64,000 bases of DNA from Pseudomonadota bacterium (lineage in GTDB: Bacteria; Pseudomonadota; Alphaproteobacteria; Rhizobiales; Hyphomicrobiaceae). The stretch lies in assembly GCA_018242215.1 (NCBI GenBank), contig JAFECG010000023.1, forward strand, positions 62,001 to 126,000, written 5' to 3'. The notes beneath the pieces are model-generated. The model was given only the letters and a program-made list of their open reading frames with translations, ran no database searches and was not told the origin of the DNA. Below, piece after piece: positions 18,906 through 27,912 of the stretch (the stretch's first letter is position 1; each line of letters begins with the position of its first letter). Made by a program: the position numbers and the translations under genes.

Positions 18906-19931
18906 CTAGTCCGGATCGCCCGTCGCCGTAGCATGGTTTTGTGCCATCGGAGACGTTGATGATTTTGTGACGGGCGAAGGCGGTGAAGCGGGCGATCCGC
19001 CGTCGTCGTCATCATCATCGTCATAGCTGCCTGGCATCGCCTCGCGCGCCAGCAGGATCGAAGCGCCTTTTACGACCACTCGGCTGCCGGGGCTGAAGCC
19101 ACTTGTGACGAGGTATCCGTCGTCGACGGGTGCAGTGAGCGGCACGACCTTTCGCTCGTACTTGCCGGGAGCGGTTTCCACATAGCACCAGGACTTCCCT
19201 GCATAGACGACCATGGCGGCGCTTGGAATAACGACTCCCGTTGGCTTTGCCGTGCTGTCTGCGATCACGCGTGCGCGATCGCCGGTGCGTAATCCGGGTC
19301 CGGCATCGATCAGACCGAAGTAGGACACGCCGGGCATTGCGAGATTTCCGGACGGCGCGGGCCAAAACGTATCGACTTTCGTTTCCTCGCCTCCGCGCAA
19401 AGGCACGACACGGAGATTCCGCGGTCCATTCGCGGTCGTGTCAGGGAAGTCGATGCGGAGAATGCCGCGCGAGCCGTTGGCGACTTCCGCCATCAGGGCC
19501 TGCCGATCATCGACGTTCAGAAACGGCGCCTGATCGCCCCAGGATTGACGGAGGCGCGTCGACAGCAGCTTCAACTGAGACGCGTCAATGCCCGCCTGAC
19601 GCACTGCCGTCTCGATCGTCTGCTTCGACAGCATCGTCGACGCCTTGAAGCGCTCAAGTTGACCGCGACTGAAATTGGCGGCGATCGTTGCGGCCCGGAT
19701 GTCGGCGTCGAGTTGTAGAAGAATGTCGGGATTGAGGACGGTTGCGATGCCCTCGAGCTTCACGGCCTCATTCGATGCCTGGAGGGCAACCGTGTGGACC
19801 GGTGGCAAAGGGGCAGTCTCGCTGGATTCCGCGCGCCCCTCGACCTCCTCGGAGTGGGGTGCATTGCAGCCGGAGAGCAAAATACCGCCGACAAGGAGAG
19901 CAGCAGCTCTTGTAAATATGGCCGCCTTCAC
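18906..19931 (-). CDS. RND periplasmic adaptor, lipoprotein, with poly-Asp tail
   Basis: A 341-residue membrane fusion protein. The signal peptide ends in a lipobox (LLSGC, Cys at about 22), so it should be a lipoprotein anchored in the membrane. The core shows the lipoyl/beta-barrel adaptor pattern, including GDRARVIADSTAKPTGVVIPSAA and SGFSPGSRVVVKGASILL. The short hairpin region makes it smaller than CusB. The C-terminus carries seven consecutive Asp residues followed by a Ser/Pro-rich tail of about 30 residues, which could bind cations or may be simple low-complexity drift. It is the first gene of the operon with the CzcA-type pump. A 13-bp palindrome lies 44 bp upstream. Confidence 0.8.
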   Translation of the reverse strand: MKAAIFTRAAALLVGGILLSGCNAPHSEEVEGRAESSETAPLPPVHTVALQASNEAVKLEGIATVLNPDILLQLDADIRAATIAANFSRGQLERFKASTMLSKQTIETAVRQAGIDASQLKLLSTRLRQSWGDQAPFLNVDDRQALMAEVANGSRGILRIDFPDTTANGPRNLRVVPLRGGEETKVDTFWPAPSGNLAMPGVSYFGLIDAGPGLRTGDRARVIADSTAKPTGVVIPSAAMVVYAGKSWCYVETAPGKYERKVVPLTAPVDDGYLVTSGFSPGSRVVVKGASILLAREAMPGSYDDDDDDDGGSPASPPSPVTKSSTSPMAQNHATATGDPD

Positions 19932-20276
19932 GCCTTCACCTCCATCACACCAGGAAAATCAATCACTTATATCTGGGAATAATTCCCGGTGTTTTAGGGA
20001 GAATGCGCCAAAGGCCCGCCCCAGGCTAGGGGTTTCTGGCAGGCAACTTCAAATGTTGCGTTGTAGCGCCCTTTTGTACGGGGCCGGCTAGCCGTGGTGT
20101 CATTCGGCAGCCTTTTCCGCCTTCAGCCGCCGTTCGTTGAGCTTTTGAAACCGGTCCTTTGAGGGGGAGGAATACGTCAGACTGGCGCAAGCGAGCGGGA
20201 GTGAAAGTGAACGCTGAAATTCTTCCCGGCCCGCCAATTCCCCCTTTTCGAACGGACGGCGCCCAGCGACAGAGGG
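19932..20276. other. divergent intergenic region, RND operon / ATP-grasp cluster
   Basis: About 345 bp without a gene. It must carry the promoter of the RND operon on the minus strand and of the three-gene ATP-grasp cluster on the plus strand. The palindrome at 19975-19987 is the only regular element seen. Confidence 0.55.
19975..19987. promoter_or_regulatory. 13-bp palindrome upstream of the RND operon
   Basis: GGGAAT-A-ATTCCC is a perfect palindrome with a one-base centre, 44 bp before the adaptor ATG. Position and symmetry suit a repressor operator, possibly for a metal-responsive regulator; no regulator gene is adjacent. Confidence 0.35.
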
Positions 20277-21608
20277 ATGAGCGCATTGAAAAGCGGTATA
20301 GCTCCGGTCGCGACGGTCGAAGATCCGAATTTCATCCTTGGAAAGGCCGTGCTCGTCCGCGCCCTTTACGAAGGTCGCGATATCGGGCCGACTTGGGATA
20401 CTCTATTCAGGCGCGTTTCGAGTGACCTCGGAGATGCCGCGGCCTTTTTCGATCTTTCGATCATCCTGCAAACTGTCGGACAGCCGGAGAAAGCGGCGCT
20501 CGCTCAAAAGGCAGCGCTCGATATCAGCCGCAAGTACCGCATAAAAAACGGACGCGGCACCGGGCTGAATGTTCTCGTTTTCGTCACGGCCGGGGATTTC
20601 ATGGCGAATACGCCGATTGAATTTCTTCTCGAAAAATCCGACGCGAATATCCTGCTCTATTACGTCGATGCCGTCACGGCGGATCTTCGTGACGTTCCAG
20701 ATCACGACGTGGCGTTTGTGGCGGTCGGCGAGTCCGCTGACAATCTGCCAGTATTGAAAAATCTCGAACGACTCCTGCGCGGGTGGACGGGACCTATCAT
20801 CAATGCTTCACCGCGGCAGATCATCCGTCTTTCAAGAGATGGTGTCGCCGACGCCTTCAGGGACGAGCCTTCGATTTTGGCGCCCGTTACAAAGCGCGTT
20901 GGACGCGATGCGCTTCAGCAAGCCACTTCGGGAGATGGCGAAATCGGCTCGCTCGGCGAGATGTCGTCCTATCCCATCGTCGTGCGACCCGCCGGCACCC
21001 ACGCAGGCAAAGGCATGGAGAAGATTTCGGCCGCCTCCGAGCTTTCGTCCTATCTCATGTCGCGCGGTGAAGCCGAGTTCTATGTTGCGCCGTTCGTCGA
21101 CTACAGCGGACCGGACGGTAAATTTCGCAAGCAAAGAATTGCCTTCATCGGCGGCAAAGCCTACGCGAGCCATCTTGCGATATCCGATCATTGGATGGTC
21201 CATTATTTGAGCGCCGGCATGGCGCAACATGAAGAGCGCCGCGCCGAAGAGGCTGCGTGGATGTCCGACTTCGACCGTGATTTCGCGATTCGTCACGGGC
21301 GTGCTTTCGACGCGCTCCATCGCCGGCTCGGATTGGATTATTTCGCGATCGATTGTGCCGAGCTTCCGGACGGCAGGTTGCTGCTGTTCGAAGCCGATGT
21401 CGCGATGATCGTCCATGCGATGGATTCGGACGTCGTTTTTCCCTACAAAAAACACGCCATGCAAAAGCTTTTCGCGGCGTTTGAGACGATGCTGCGACAG
21501 CGCGCTTCGCATATCGCGCAGGCGGCGCCGGAATTTGCGCTGCAATCGGGCGACCATGCGAAAATCTCCCACTTGACCGGCGCTATCTCACTCGTCGGAC
21601 GGATGTGA
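20277..21608 (+). CDS. ATP-grasp-like protein with helical N-terminus, function unknown
   Basis: A 443-residue protein. Residues 1-100 are helical and TPR-like (DLSIILQTVGQPEKAALAQKAALD). A Rossmann-like pre-ATP-grasp region follows (LNVLVFVTAGDFMANTPIEFLL). From about 190 to 400 there is an ATP-grasp-type fold: YPIVVRPAGTHAGKGMEKI supplies the ATP-binding Lys and glycine loop, and LDYFAIDCAELPDGRLLLFEADVAM ends in the Asp/Glu metal-binding segment. ATP-grasp enzymes join a carboxylate to an amine or thiol, so a ligase role is likely. It is first of three closely spaced plus-strand genes with two PLP enzymes. The Shine-Dalgarno AGAGGG touches ATG 20277; TTG at 20286 would be better spaced. 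No named family recognised. Confidence 0.78.
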   Translation: MSALKSGIAPVATVEDPNFILGKAVLVRALYEGRDIGPTWDTLFRRVSSDLGDAAAFFDLSIILQTVGQPEKAALAQKAALDISRKYRIKNGRGTGLNVLVFVTAGDFMANTPIEFLLEKSDANILLYYVDAVTADLRDVPDHDVAFVAVGESADNLPVLKNLERLLRGWTGPIINASPRQIIRLSRDGVADAFRDEPSILAPVTKRVGRDALQQATSGDGEIGSLGEMSSYPIVVRPAGTHAGKGMEKISAASELSSYLMSRGEAEFYVAPFVDYSGPDGKFRKQRIAFIGGKAYASHLAISDHWMVHYLSAGMAQHEERRAEEAAWMSDFDRDFAIRHGRAFDALHRRLGLDYFAIDCAELPDGRLLLFEADVAMIVHAMDSDVVFPYKKHAMQKLFAAFETMLRQRASHIAQAAPEFALQSGDHAKISHLTGAISLVGRM

Positions 21609-21642
21609 CGACAGGCCTTTCCGGGCTTGGATGGAGAATGCA

Positions 21643-23187
21643 ATGCCCACACCACGAGCAGAGATACAGAGGGCATCGGAAAGCTCCTTCTCTCAGACCG
21701 AAAAGCACAGCTCTCTCTCCCATCCCCTCGCCTCCGTCTCTCTCCTGCTTGCGACGGGTGGCGACAAGCGTATCTGGCCGGATGCCATAACCGGCCGCAA
21801 CCGCTACGGGACGCGCACCACGCCGACGTACGACGAAATCTCGTTCTCGTCCTCGACGGCCAGCAATGTCTCCGCCGACGGGTATGCTGCCGCCGATCGC
21901 GAATGGAAGCGCCTTACCAATAGCGCTTCTCCAACCGCGGTTGCTGTCGACCGCTGGTTCGACGACACTCGCGAGCAAATTCTCCGTGCGCTTAGCTGCA
22001 CCGATGCGGAACTCATTTTTGCTGCGTCGGGAACGGATGCCGAACTCGTCGCGCTTTGCCTTCTAGCGAGTTTGTCCAAGCGCCCATTGACCAACATCTT
22101 CGTTGCGCCGGACGAAACGGGAAATGGCGTGCCGAGAGCGGCGGCGGGACTTCACTTTTCGGATCAGACGGCGCTTGGAATTTCCATCCAGCCGGGCACG
22201 CCCATCGCGGGCCTGTCGCCCGGCCGCATCGAGGTGCGAAGCATCGCCCTGCGCCATCCAAACGGCGAACCTCGGGAAAATTATGAAATCGACGGCGATC
22301 TCGTTGCGACGGTCTCGGAAGAGATCAAGCAAGACCGGGATGTCATCGTGCATGTCCTCGACACTTCGAAGACCGGCTTGACGGGCGTGACGCGTGAAGC
22401 AGCCCGGCATGTCTCAGCCCTAGCGCCGGGGCGGGTGCGTGTCATCATCGATGCGTGCCAACTGCGGTGTCCGATTGCAGAATTGCGTCAGGATCTCGCG
22501 GACGGCTTTCTCGTTGCGATCACCGCGTCGAAGTTCATTGCCGCACCCCCATTTGCCGGTGCGCTCATTCTGCCTTCTGCGATCGTCGAGGAATTGCGGA
22601 CGGCGGCCAATATTCCGGCGGGTCTCGCCGATTATACGGCAGCACTCGATTGGCCGCAGGCTCTCCGCGAGCGGATGCCCCTCACATTCAAATCTGAGAT
22701 GAACCTTGGATTGGGCCTGCGATGGACTTCAGGTCTGGCTAACCTTACACGTTTTTCCTCGACGCGCAGCGCGCACCACGATCTCATAAAAGCGCATTTT
22801 GTTGGCCTTATTCGTTCCCGCGTTCAAGGCATGGCGGGCGTCGTCCTTCACGATGACGATGACGGAGACCATCTCGTCTCCCGATCCATCGTGCCGCTAA
22901 CCGTGCTCAACTCGGATGGCGGCTTCGCGACCTTCGAGGAAGCAGCCGCAATGCAAGCGTGCCTGCGCCGGGATGACAACGGTCCGATCTGCCATGTCGG
23001 TCAGCCGGTCCGGGTGGGACCGCGGGCGGCATTGCGAGTTTCCGCCTCTGCACTCGACATCGCAGCAGCTTCTGAGCGCATGACCATGGGTCTCGCTCTA
23101 GAGGCAGCCTGCCTACCCCTCGAATCCGATCTCGACATCTTCTTCGAGAAATGGGCTACAGGTCGTCGGTGCCTCCAAGAGCTTTGA
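21643..23187 (+). CDS. PLP-dependent fold-type-I enzyme, divergent, function unknown
   Basis: A 514-residue protein. It has the sequence pattern of aspartate-aminotransferase-fold enzymes. IIDACQ supplies the Asp that pairs with the pyridine nitrogen (about residue 270). TASKFIAAPPFAGAL supplies the putative Schiff-base Lys (about 297). ELIFAASGTDAELVAL resembles the phosphate-binding glycine/serine loop. The N-terminal 60 residues are Ser-rich and not family-like. It resembles neither a standard aminotransferase nor a cysteine desulfurase closely enough to name. ATG 21643 has GGAG 6 nt upstream and is preferred over ATG 21631. Its TGA overlaps the next start as TGATG, so the two are coupled. 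Confidence 0.75.
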   Translation: MPTPRAEIQRASESSFSQTEKHSSLSHPLASVSLLLATGGDKRIWPDAITGRNRYGTRTTPTYDEISFSSSTASNVSADGYAAADREWKRLTNSASPTAVAVDRWFDDTREQILRALSCTDAELIFAASGTDAELVALCLLASLSKRPLTNIFVAPDETGNGVPRAAAGLHFSDQTALGISIQPGTPIAGLSPGRIEVRSIALRHPNGEPRENYEIDGDLVATVSEEIKQDRDVIVHVLDTSKTGLTGVTREAARHVSALAPGRVRVIIDACQLRCPIAELRQDLADGFLVAITASKFIAAPPFAGALILPSAIVEELRTAANIPAGLADYTAALDWPQALRERMPLTFKSEMNLGLGLRWTSGLANLTRFSSTRSAHHDLIKAHFVGLIRSRVQGMAGVVLHDDDDGDHLVSRSIVPLTVLNSDGGFATFEEAAAMQACLRRDDNGPICHVGQPVRVGPRAALRVSASALDIAAASERMTMGLALEAACLPLESDLDIFFEKWATGRRCLQEL

Positions 23188-24650
23188 TGCCGAAGATCGA
23201 TAAGAACGCGAGTTCAGGCGCGAGCGGTTCGGATCTTGATCCGACAGACTGGGCCGAATTTCGCGCGCTTGCACACGATCTTCTGGACGACCTCATCACA
23301 CATATCGAAACGGTTCGGCAGAAGCCTGTATGGCAGAAGCCAACTGCGGAGGTACGCGCACGCTTTTCCCGTTCGCTCCCGCATGCACCCAATGCATTAA
23401 GCACCGTCTTCGATGATGTGCGCGCGCATATCATGCCGTTCGCGACCGGCAATCTGCATCCGCTATTCATGGGCTGGGTACACGGCGCGGGAACCCCCGT
23501 CGGCATGATCGCCGAACTCGTCGCAGCCGGGCTCAACCTCAATTGTGGAGGTCGCGATCACGTCGGGATAGATGTCGAACGACAAATCGTCCTCTGGATG
23601 CGCGAGGCACTCGGTTATCCGGCGGACGCCTCGGGATTGTTCGTCACCGGCTCGTCAATGGCAAACTTCCTCGCCTTGATCATCGCCAAGATTGAAGCTT
23701 TGGGGCCGTTGAGTCGTGAGACAGGCTTGCGAAGTGCGGATCATGCGCTCGTCGCCTACACCTCTTCCGAAGCTCACGGATGCATTGCGCAAGCGATGCA
23801 GTTATCCGGATTGGGCTCAGCGAATTTAAGAACGATTGCAGTCGATTCTTTGGGAAGGATGAGGTCGGATGAGTTGCGTGCTCAGATAGCGCGGGATCGT
23901 GCCCAGGGATTTCTGCCATTCCTCATCGTTGGAACGGCGGGAACCGTTAACACTGGCGCCATCGATCCACTCGAAGACTTGGCGGCCATCGCGTCGGAAG
24001 AAAACCTTTGGTTCCACGTCGATGGCGCTATCGGCGCGCTTGCAACGTTTTCGCCGGAACTGCGTAGCCTGTTTTCCGGACTAGAGAAATCGGACTCCGT
24101 TGCACTCGACTTCCACAAATGGGGCCATGTTCCCTACGATGCCGGCTTTCTGCTCGTCCGGGACGGAACGGCCCACAAGAGAGCCTTCGCGCAATCGGCC
24201 GCCTATCTGCAGCGTGCAGATCGCGGACTTGCAGCGGGTGAGACGTGGCCCTGCGATCTGGGGCCGGATCTTTCGCGCGGGTGCCGCGCGCTGAAGACGT
24301 GGATGACCATCGAGGTGTTGGGCGCAGATCGCATCGGACGATCGATCGCGCAGACCTGCGCGCTCGCGCGCCATCTTGCCGAGCGGCTCCAGGGCCATCC
24401 GATGATCGAGATTAAGGCTCCAGTCGCCTTGAACATCGTTTGCTTCGGGATACGCGGCGCGAGGCCGGAAATGTTACGTGAGCTGATCTTGGACGTGCAG
24501 GAGTCCGGAACGGCTGCACCTTCCTGGACGATGCTGAACGGAGAGTTGGTCGCGAGGTGCGCGATCGTCAACCACCGGACGACATCGGCCGACCTCGACG
24601 GCTTCGTGTCAGCCCTTTTCGAGCGCATGTCCGAACTCGGATTTGAATAA
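23187..24650 (+). CDS. PLP-dependent group II amino-acid decarboxylase
   Basis: A 487-residue decarboxylase of the aromatic amino acid / glutamate / 2,4-diaminobutyrate type. Landmarks are FMGWVHGAGTP, the substrate-binding region LNLNCGGRDHVGIDVERQIVLWMREALGYP, the PLP-stacking and Asp segment WFHVDGAIGAL, and the Schiff-base lysine in ALDFHKWGHVPYDAG. Substrate specificity is not evident; aromatic amino acids or related compounds are possible. Start ATG 23187 shares its A with the preceding TGA; the longer frame from 23151 reads into the upstream gene. With the ATP-grasp protein and the unusual PLP enzyme it probably forms an amine-containing metabolite pathway (inference). Confidence 0.85.
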   Translation: MPKIDKNASSGASGSDLDPTDWAEFRALAHDLLDDLITHIETVRQKPVWQKPTAEVRARFSRSLPHAPNALSTVFDDVRAHIMPFATGNLHPLFMGWVHGAGTPVGMIAELVAAGLNLNCGGRDHVGIDVERQIVLWMREALGYPADASGLFVTGSSMANFLALIIAKIEALGPLSRETGLRSADHALVAYTSSEAHGCIAQAMQLSGLGSANLRTIAVDSLGRMRSDELRAQIARDRAQGFLPFLIVGTAGTVNTGAIDPLEDLAAIASEENLWFHVDGAIGALATFSPELRSLFSGLEKSDSVALDFHKWGHVPYDAGFLLVRDGTAHKRAFAQSAAYLQRADRGLAAGETWPCDLGPDLSRGCRALKTWMTIEVLGADRIGRSIAQTCALARHLAERLQGHPMIEIKAPVALNIVCFGIRGARPEMLRELILDVQESGTAAPSWTMLNGELVARCAIVNHRTTSADLDGFVSALFERMSELGFE

Positions 24651-25053
24651 ATGTGGTCTTGTGTCTCGGTACAATTGGGCCGATGACCGTAAATGTTCCT
24701 TAAGTTTAAGACTTGGCAACCATTCGCACCGCATCCTCTCGCCTAGGCTGATCCGGGCGGGGATAACGGCTCATCTACGCATCATCAAAGGGACCCGAGA
24801 CCGACACGTGTGTCGGCCTCGGTACGGTGCTGGTTGACTGCTCCCCGCTGCATAACCAGCATCGGGCGGCGAGGCGGTGGTCGCCTCGCCCGCTGCGTAT
24901 GGAAATCTAGAACATCGTCATTGAGAAATCGTTCGCGCCTTGTCCTGATGATCAGCCGTCGGACGGCCGAGCCCGGCGGAGTGGGCCATTTCGCGCGCTA
25001 GGCGCTACAGGCCCGACTGGCCACATGGCGTCCATCTAACGACCAGCCGCCGC
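24651..25053. other. convergent intergenic region with two GC-rich hairpins
   Basis: About 400 bp between two gene ends, with no convincing coding frame. Hairpin one, 24795-24822: CCGAG-A-CCGACA pairs with TGTCGG-C-CTCGG around a 4-nt loop (one mismatch). Hairpin two, 24868-24890: GGCGAGGCG pairs perfectly with CGCCTCGCC around a 5-nt loop. Neither has a T-tract. They may act as bidirectional terminators or 3' end protectors. Confidence 0.6.
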
Positions 25054-26556
25054 TCAAGAATATACGAAGATAGGATCGTCGAAATTGATCGCTGGAATGC
25101 GCACGCGCTCCGAAAAATAGTCCTGGGTATGTTGCCATTCGGGCTTATTCAGCCGCTTCGGCATCAGATGCATATCTCGCGTCAAGTAACCCGGATTGAA
25201 GTTCTCCTCGTCGATCCATGGCAGTTGCGGCTCATGCATATCTTCTGGTCGGAGTTGCACGGTCACCATAGCCTTGCCGATTGCACTCATATGATTGAGC
25301 AGCCGGCACACGAACTCGGCAATCAACTCCACGCGCAACGTCCAGCTCGAGCGGAAGTACCCGAAAACCCAAACCAAGTTGGGAACGCCCGTAAACATCA
25401 TCCCGTGATAGGTCACGGTGTCCGATAGGTGAAGCGGCGTGCCGTCGATCGAGAATTTGATGTCGCCCAGCACGCAAAGTCTGAAGCCGGTCGCAGTAAC
25501 GATGATGTCCGCATCGAGGATCTGACCAGACTCCAGCTCGACGCCTTCCGGGACAAAGCGTTCAATTTCGTCGGTAACGACAGATGCTTTCCCCTTTCGG
25601 AACGGCTCGAAGAAGTCGCCATCCGGAATGAAAGCCACGCGCTGCTGCCAAGGGCGATAGCGCGGGGTAAAATGCTTCGCGACGTCCGTCTCGGAGCCAA
25701 GATGCGTTTTGACGGCCTCAATCATCTCGCGGGCGACAGTTTCCGGCTCTTCCTTCGCGCGACGAATTCGCTCGGCTTGTTCCATCAGGAGTTTCTTCCT
25801 GACGATGGCATGGATCCAGTGTTCGTCGATCTCGAGTGCCCGCAGCTGATCGGCGAGAGGGTCAGCGTTCGTTCCCGGATTGAAATATGTCGGAGACCTT
25901 TGCAGCATGGTGACGTGTGCTGCGTCATCGGCGATGGCTGGAACAAGTGTAGCCGCCGTCGCTCCTGATCCGATGACGAGAACTCTTTTCCCGGAATAAT
26001 CGAGATCCGCTGGCCACGTCTGAGGGTGGACGATCGTACCCTTGAAATTCTCCATGCCAAGCCATTCGGGAGTATATCCCTTCTCATGCCCGTAATAGCC
26101 CTGGCACATCCAGAGAAATGACGTCTCGAACTTCAGCCTTTCTCCGGTATCGGTACGTTCGGCGGTCAGCTGCCAGCGTTTTCGCGAACTGTCCCAATCC
26201 GCAGAGATGATCTTGTGCCCATAACGTATGTGTCGAGCGAGATCGTTCTCGTCGATGACGCCTTTGAGGTAGGTGACGATACGCTCCGCCGTGGCGATAG
26301 GCGCTTCCGTCCAGGGCCGGAAGCTATAGCCGAATGTATAAAGATCGCTGTCCGAGCGAATGCCCGGATAGCGATGCGTGTGCCAAGTTCCTCCGAACGT
26401 TTCCTGCGCTTCCAGGATCACGTAAGTCTTGTCCACGCATTCTCGTTGCAGAGAATAGGCGCTGCCGATCCCGGAAATTCCGGCACCTACGATGATGACG
26501 TCGAAATATTGCGTTTCAGAGGACCGCGCGATCGACGCCTGAGATTCCATTTCCAT
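25054..26556 (-). CDS. Baeyer-Villiger type flavin monooxygenase
   Basis: A 500-residue FAD- and NADPH-dependent monooxygenase, EthA/BVMO-like. The FAD motif IIVGAGISGIGSAYSL is at about 21-36. The exact type I Baeyer-Villiger fingerprint FKGTIVHPQTWP (F-x-G-x3-H-x3-W-P) spans residues 171-182, followed by the NADP motif VLVIGSGATAATL. Such enzymes insert oxygen next to a carbonyl, turning ketones into esters, or oxidise N or S atoms. It is the last gene of the minus-strand amine-uptake operon, 23 bp after the glutamine synthetase homologue. An esterase and an iron alcohol dehydrogenase diverge from the operon, which fits an alcohol-ketone-ester-acid sequence (inference). Confidence 0.88.
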   Translation of the reverse strand: MEMESQASIARSSETQYFDVIIVGAGISGIGSAYSLQRECVDKTYVILEAQETFGGTWHTHRYPGIRSDSDLYTFGYSFRPWTEAPIATAERIVTYLKGVIDENDLARHIRYGHKIISADWDSSRKRWQLTAERTDTGERLKFETSFLWMCQGYYGHEKGYTPEWLGMENFKGTIVHPQTWPADLDYSGKRVLVIGSGATAATLVPAIADDAAHVTMLQRSPTYFNPGTNADPLADQLRALEIDEHWIHAIVRKKLLMEQAERIRRAKEEPETVAREMIEAVKTHLGSETDVAKHFTPRYRPWQQRVAFIPDGDFFEPFRKGKASVVTDEIERFVPEGVELESGQILDADIIVTATGFRLCVLGDIKFSIDGTPLHLSDTVTYHGMMFTGVPNLVWVFGYFRSSWTLRVELIAEFVCRLLNHMSAIGKAMVTVQLRPEDMHEPQLPWIDEENFNPGYLTRDMHLMPKRLNKPEWQHTQDYFSERVRIPAINFDDPIFVYS

Positions 26557-26579
26557 ACGCTTGATTTTCCGATGTCGTC

Positions 26580-27911
26580 TTAAACGGTTTCCATATAGCG
26601 GCGCCGCTCGAGATCGGTGACTGTGCTCTGGAACACGCCAAGCTCGAAGTTGGCGATGCGCAGGGCGTTGTCGACGACTTCAGGAGACAGAACTTCGCGA
26701 ATTGCCTGGTCGTCCTTCGCGAGCGCGATGGCGGCAGCCAGGCTCTGCGGAACTTTTTCTACGGCGTCGTCATAGGCGTTGCCGCTTGCCGCGGGCGGCG
26801 GCGTCAATCCAAGGCGAATTCCGCGCAGCCCGGCACCGATGCCGATGGACATCGCATAGTAGGGATTCAAATCCGCTCCGCCCATGCGGATCTCAAGCCG
26901 CGTCTTTTTCGGCGATTGATTGATGGCCCGGAGGCCCGTCGTTCGATTGTCGACGGCCCAGTTCCGCGTCGTTCCCGCAAACGTCATCGATTGAAGGCGC
27001 TTATATGAGTTCACGTTCGGCGCGTAAAACAGCATCGACGGGCCGAAAACGTCGAGATTACCTGCAACGAAATTGCGGAACGTGTCGCTGAGCTTCAGCG
27101 GGTTCTGGGCGTCGTAGAAAACCGCGTCTCCCGTCGCAGCATCCCGCAAGCTCAGATGGATATGACCGGAATTACCCGACAAATCCTCCCGCCACTTGGC
27201 CATGAACGTTGCGGCAGCACCGGCCTGAGCCGCGAGCTGTTTGGTGGCCAACTTCAGCATGATCGACGTGTCCGCCATCTTCACCGCGTCGGAATGATGA
27301 AGATTGACTTCGAACTGTCCCTGTCCCCACTCGGGCAGACATCCCTCAATCTCTTCAGGGAAGCAGTCTCTGAGCTTGCCGATCACTGGCTCCCAGAAAT
27401 GCCCTTCGAAGATGGAATAGCAGTGAATGTCTTTTGATCCAGGTTCGATCGCTGTCCAACGACCGAGACGAATTTCCGAGATCGGTATCGGCAACAGATA
27501 AAATTCGAGTTCGATGCTAGCGCTTTCGCGGTAGCCCATTGCCGCAGCCTCAGCGACCTTCTTTTTCAGCATCGATCTTGGACAGAGCGGGTGCGGCTCA
27601 CCTGTCGCGGTGACCCAGTCCATCAGAACGATGGCTGTGTTCGGTTCCCAAGGTGCGAGACGGAATGTCGAGAGATCCAGTACACCGTTGACGTCCGGAA
27701 TGCCGGTGTCGAAAAGCCCCGGAAGCACTTCATCCATCGTCGTGGTACCGAGAATGAAGGACGCGAAGCTTACTCCATCCTCGGCTGCGTGAAAGAAGTA
27801 CGGAACGGTCAATCTTTTTCCGCGCAGCACGCCCGCCGCGTCGGTGCCGGCGATGATGACCGTCCGGACATCCCTGTCGGCTATGATTTTCCGTATTTCT
27901 TCCAACTGCAT
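26580..27911 (-). CDS. glutamine synthetase family, gamma-glutamylamide (PuuA/IpuC-like) ligase
   Basis: A 443-residue type I glutamine-synthetase-fold enzyme. Conserved pieces include the metal-binding SIELEFYLL, the EWGQGQFEVNLHHSDAV segment, NSGHIHLSL (the ATP/metal histidine) and the NVNSYKRL and RLEIRMGGADLNPYYAMS segments. It lacks the adenylylation tyrosine region of GlnA. In PuuA- and IpuC-type proteins glutamate is ligated to an amine such as putrescine or isopropylamine. Location beside a Pot-type importer supports an amine substrate. Its ATG is 1 bp from the PotC-like stop, so it belongs to the same operon. Confidence 0.86.
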   Translation of the reverse strand: MQLEEIRKIIADRDVRTVIIAGTDAAGVLRGKRLTVPYFFHAAEDGVSFASFILGTTTMDEVLPGLFDTGIPDVNGVLDLSTFRLAPWEPNTAIVLMDWVTATGEPHPLCPRSMLKKKVAEAAAMGYRESASIELEFYLLPIPISEIRLGRWTAIEPGSKDIHCYSIFEGHFWEPVIGKLRDCFPEEIEGCLPEWGQGQFEVNLHHSDAVKMADTSIMLKLATKQLAAQAGAAATFMAKWREDLSGNSGHIHLSLRDAATGDAVFYDAQNPLKLSDTFRNFVAGNLDVFGPSMLFYAPNVNSYKRLQSMTFAGTTRNWAVDNRTTGLRAINQSPKKTRLEIRMGGADLNPYYAMSIGIGAGLRGIRLGLTPPPAASGNAYDDAVEKVPQSLAAAIALAKDDQAIREVLSPEVVDNALRIANFELGVFQSTVTDLERRRYMETV

Positions 27912-27912
27912 T

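Noticed and set aside
20832-21572. 246-residue minus-strand frame opposite the ATP-grasp gene
   Set aside because: No motif, no ribosome site; typical shadow frame.
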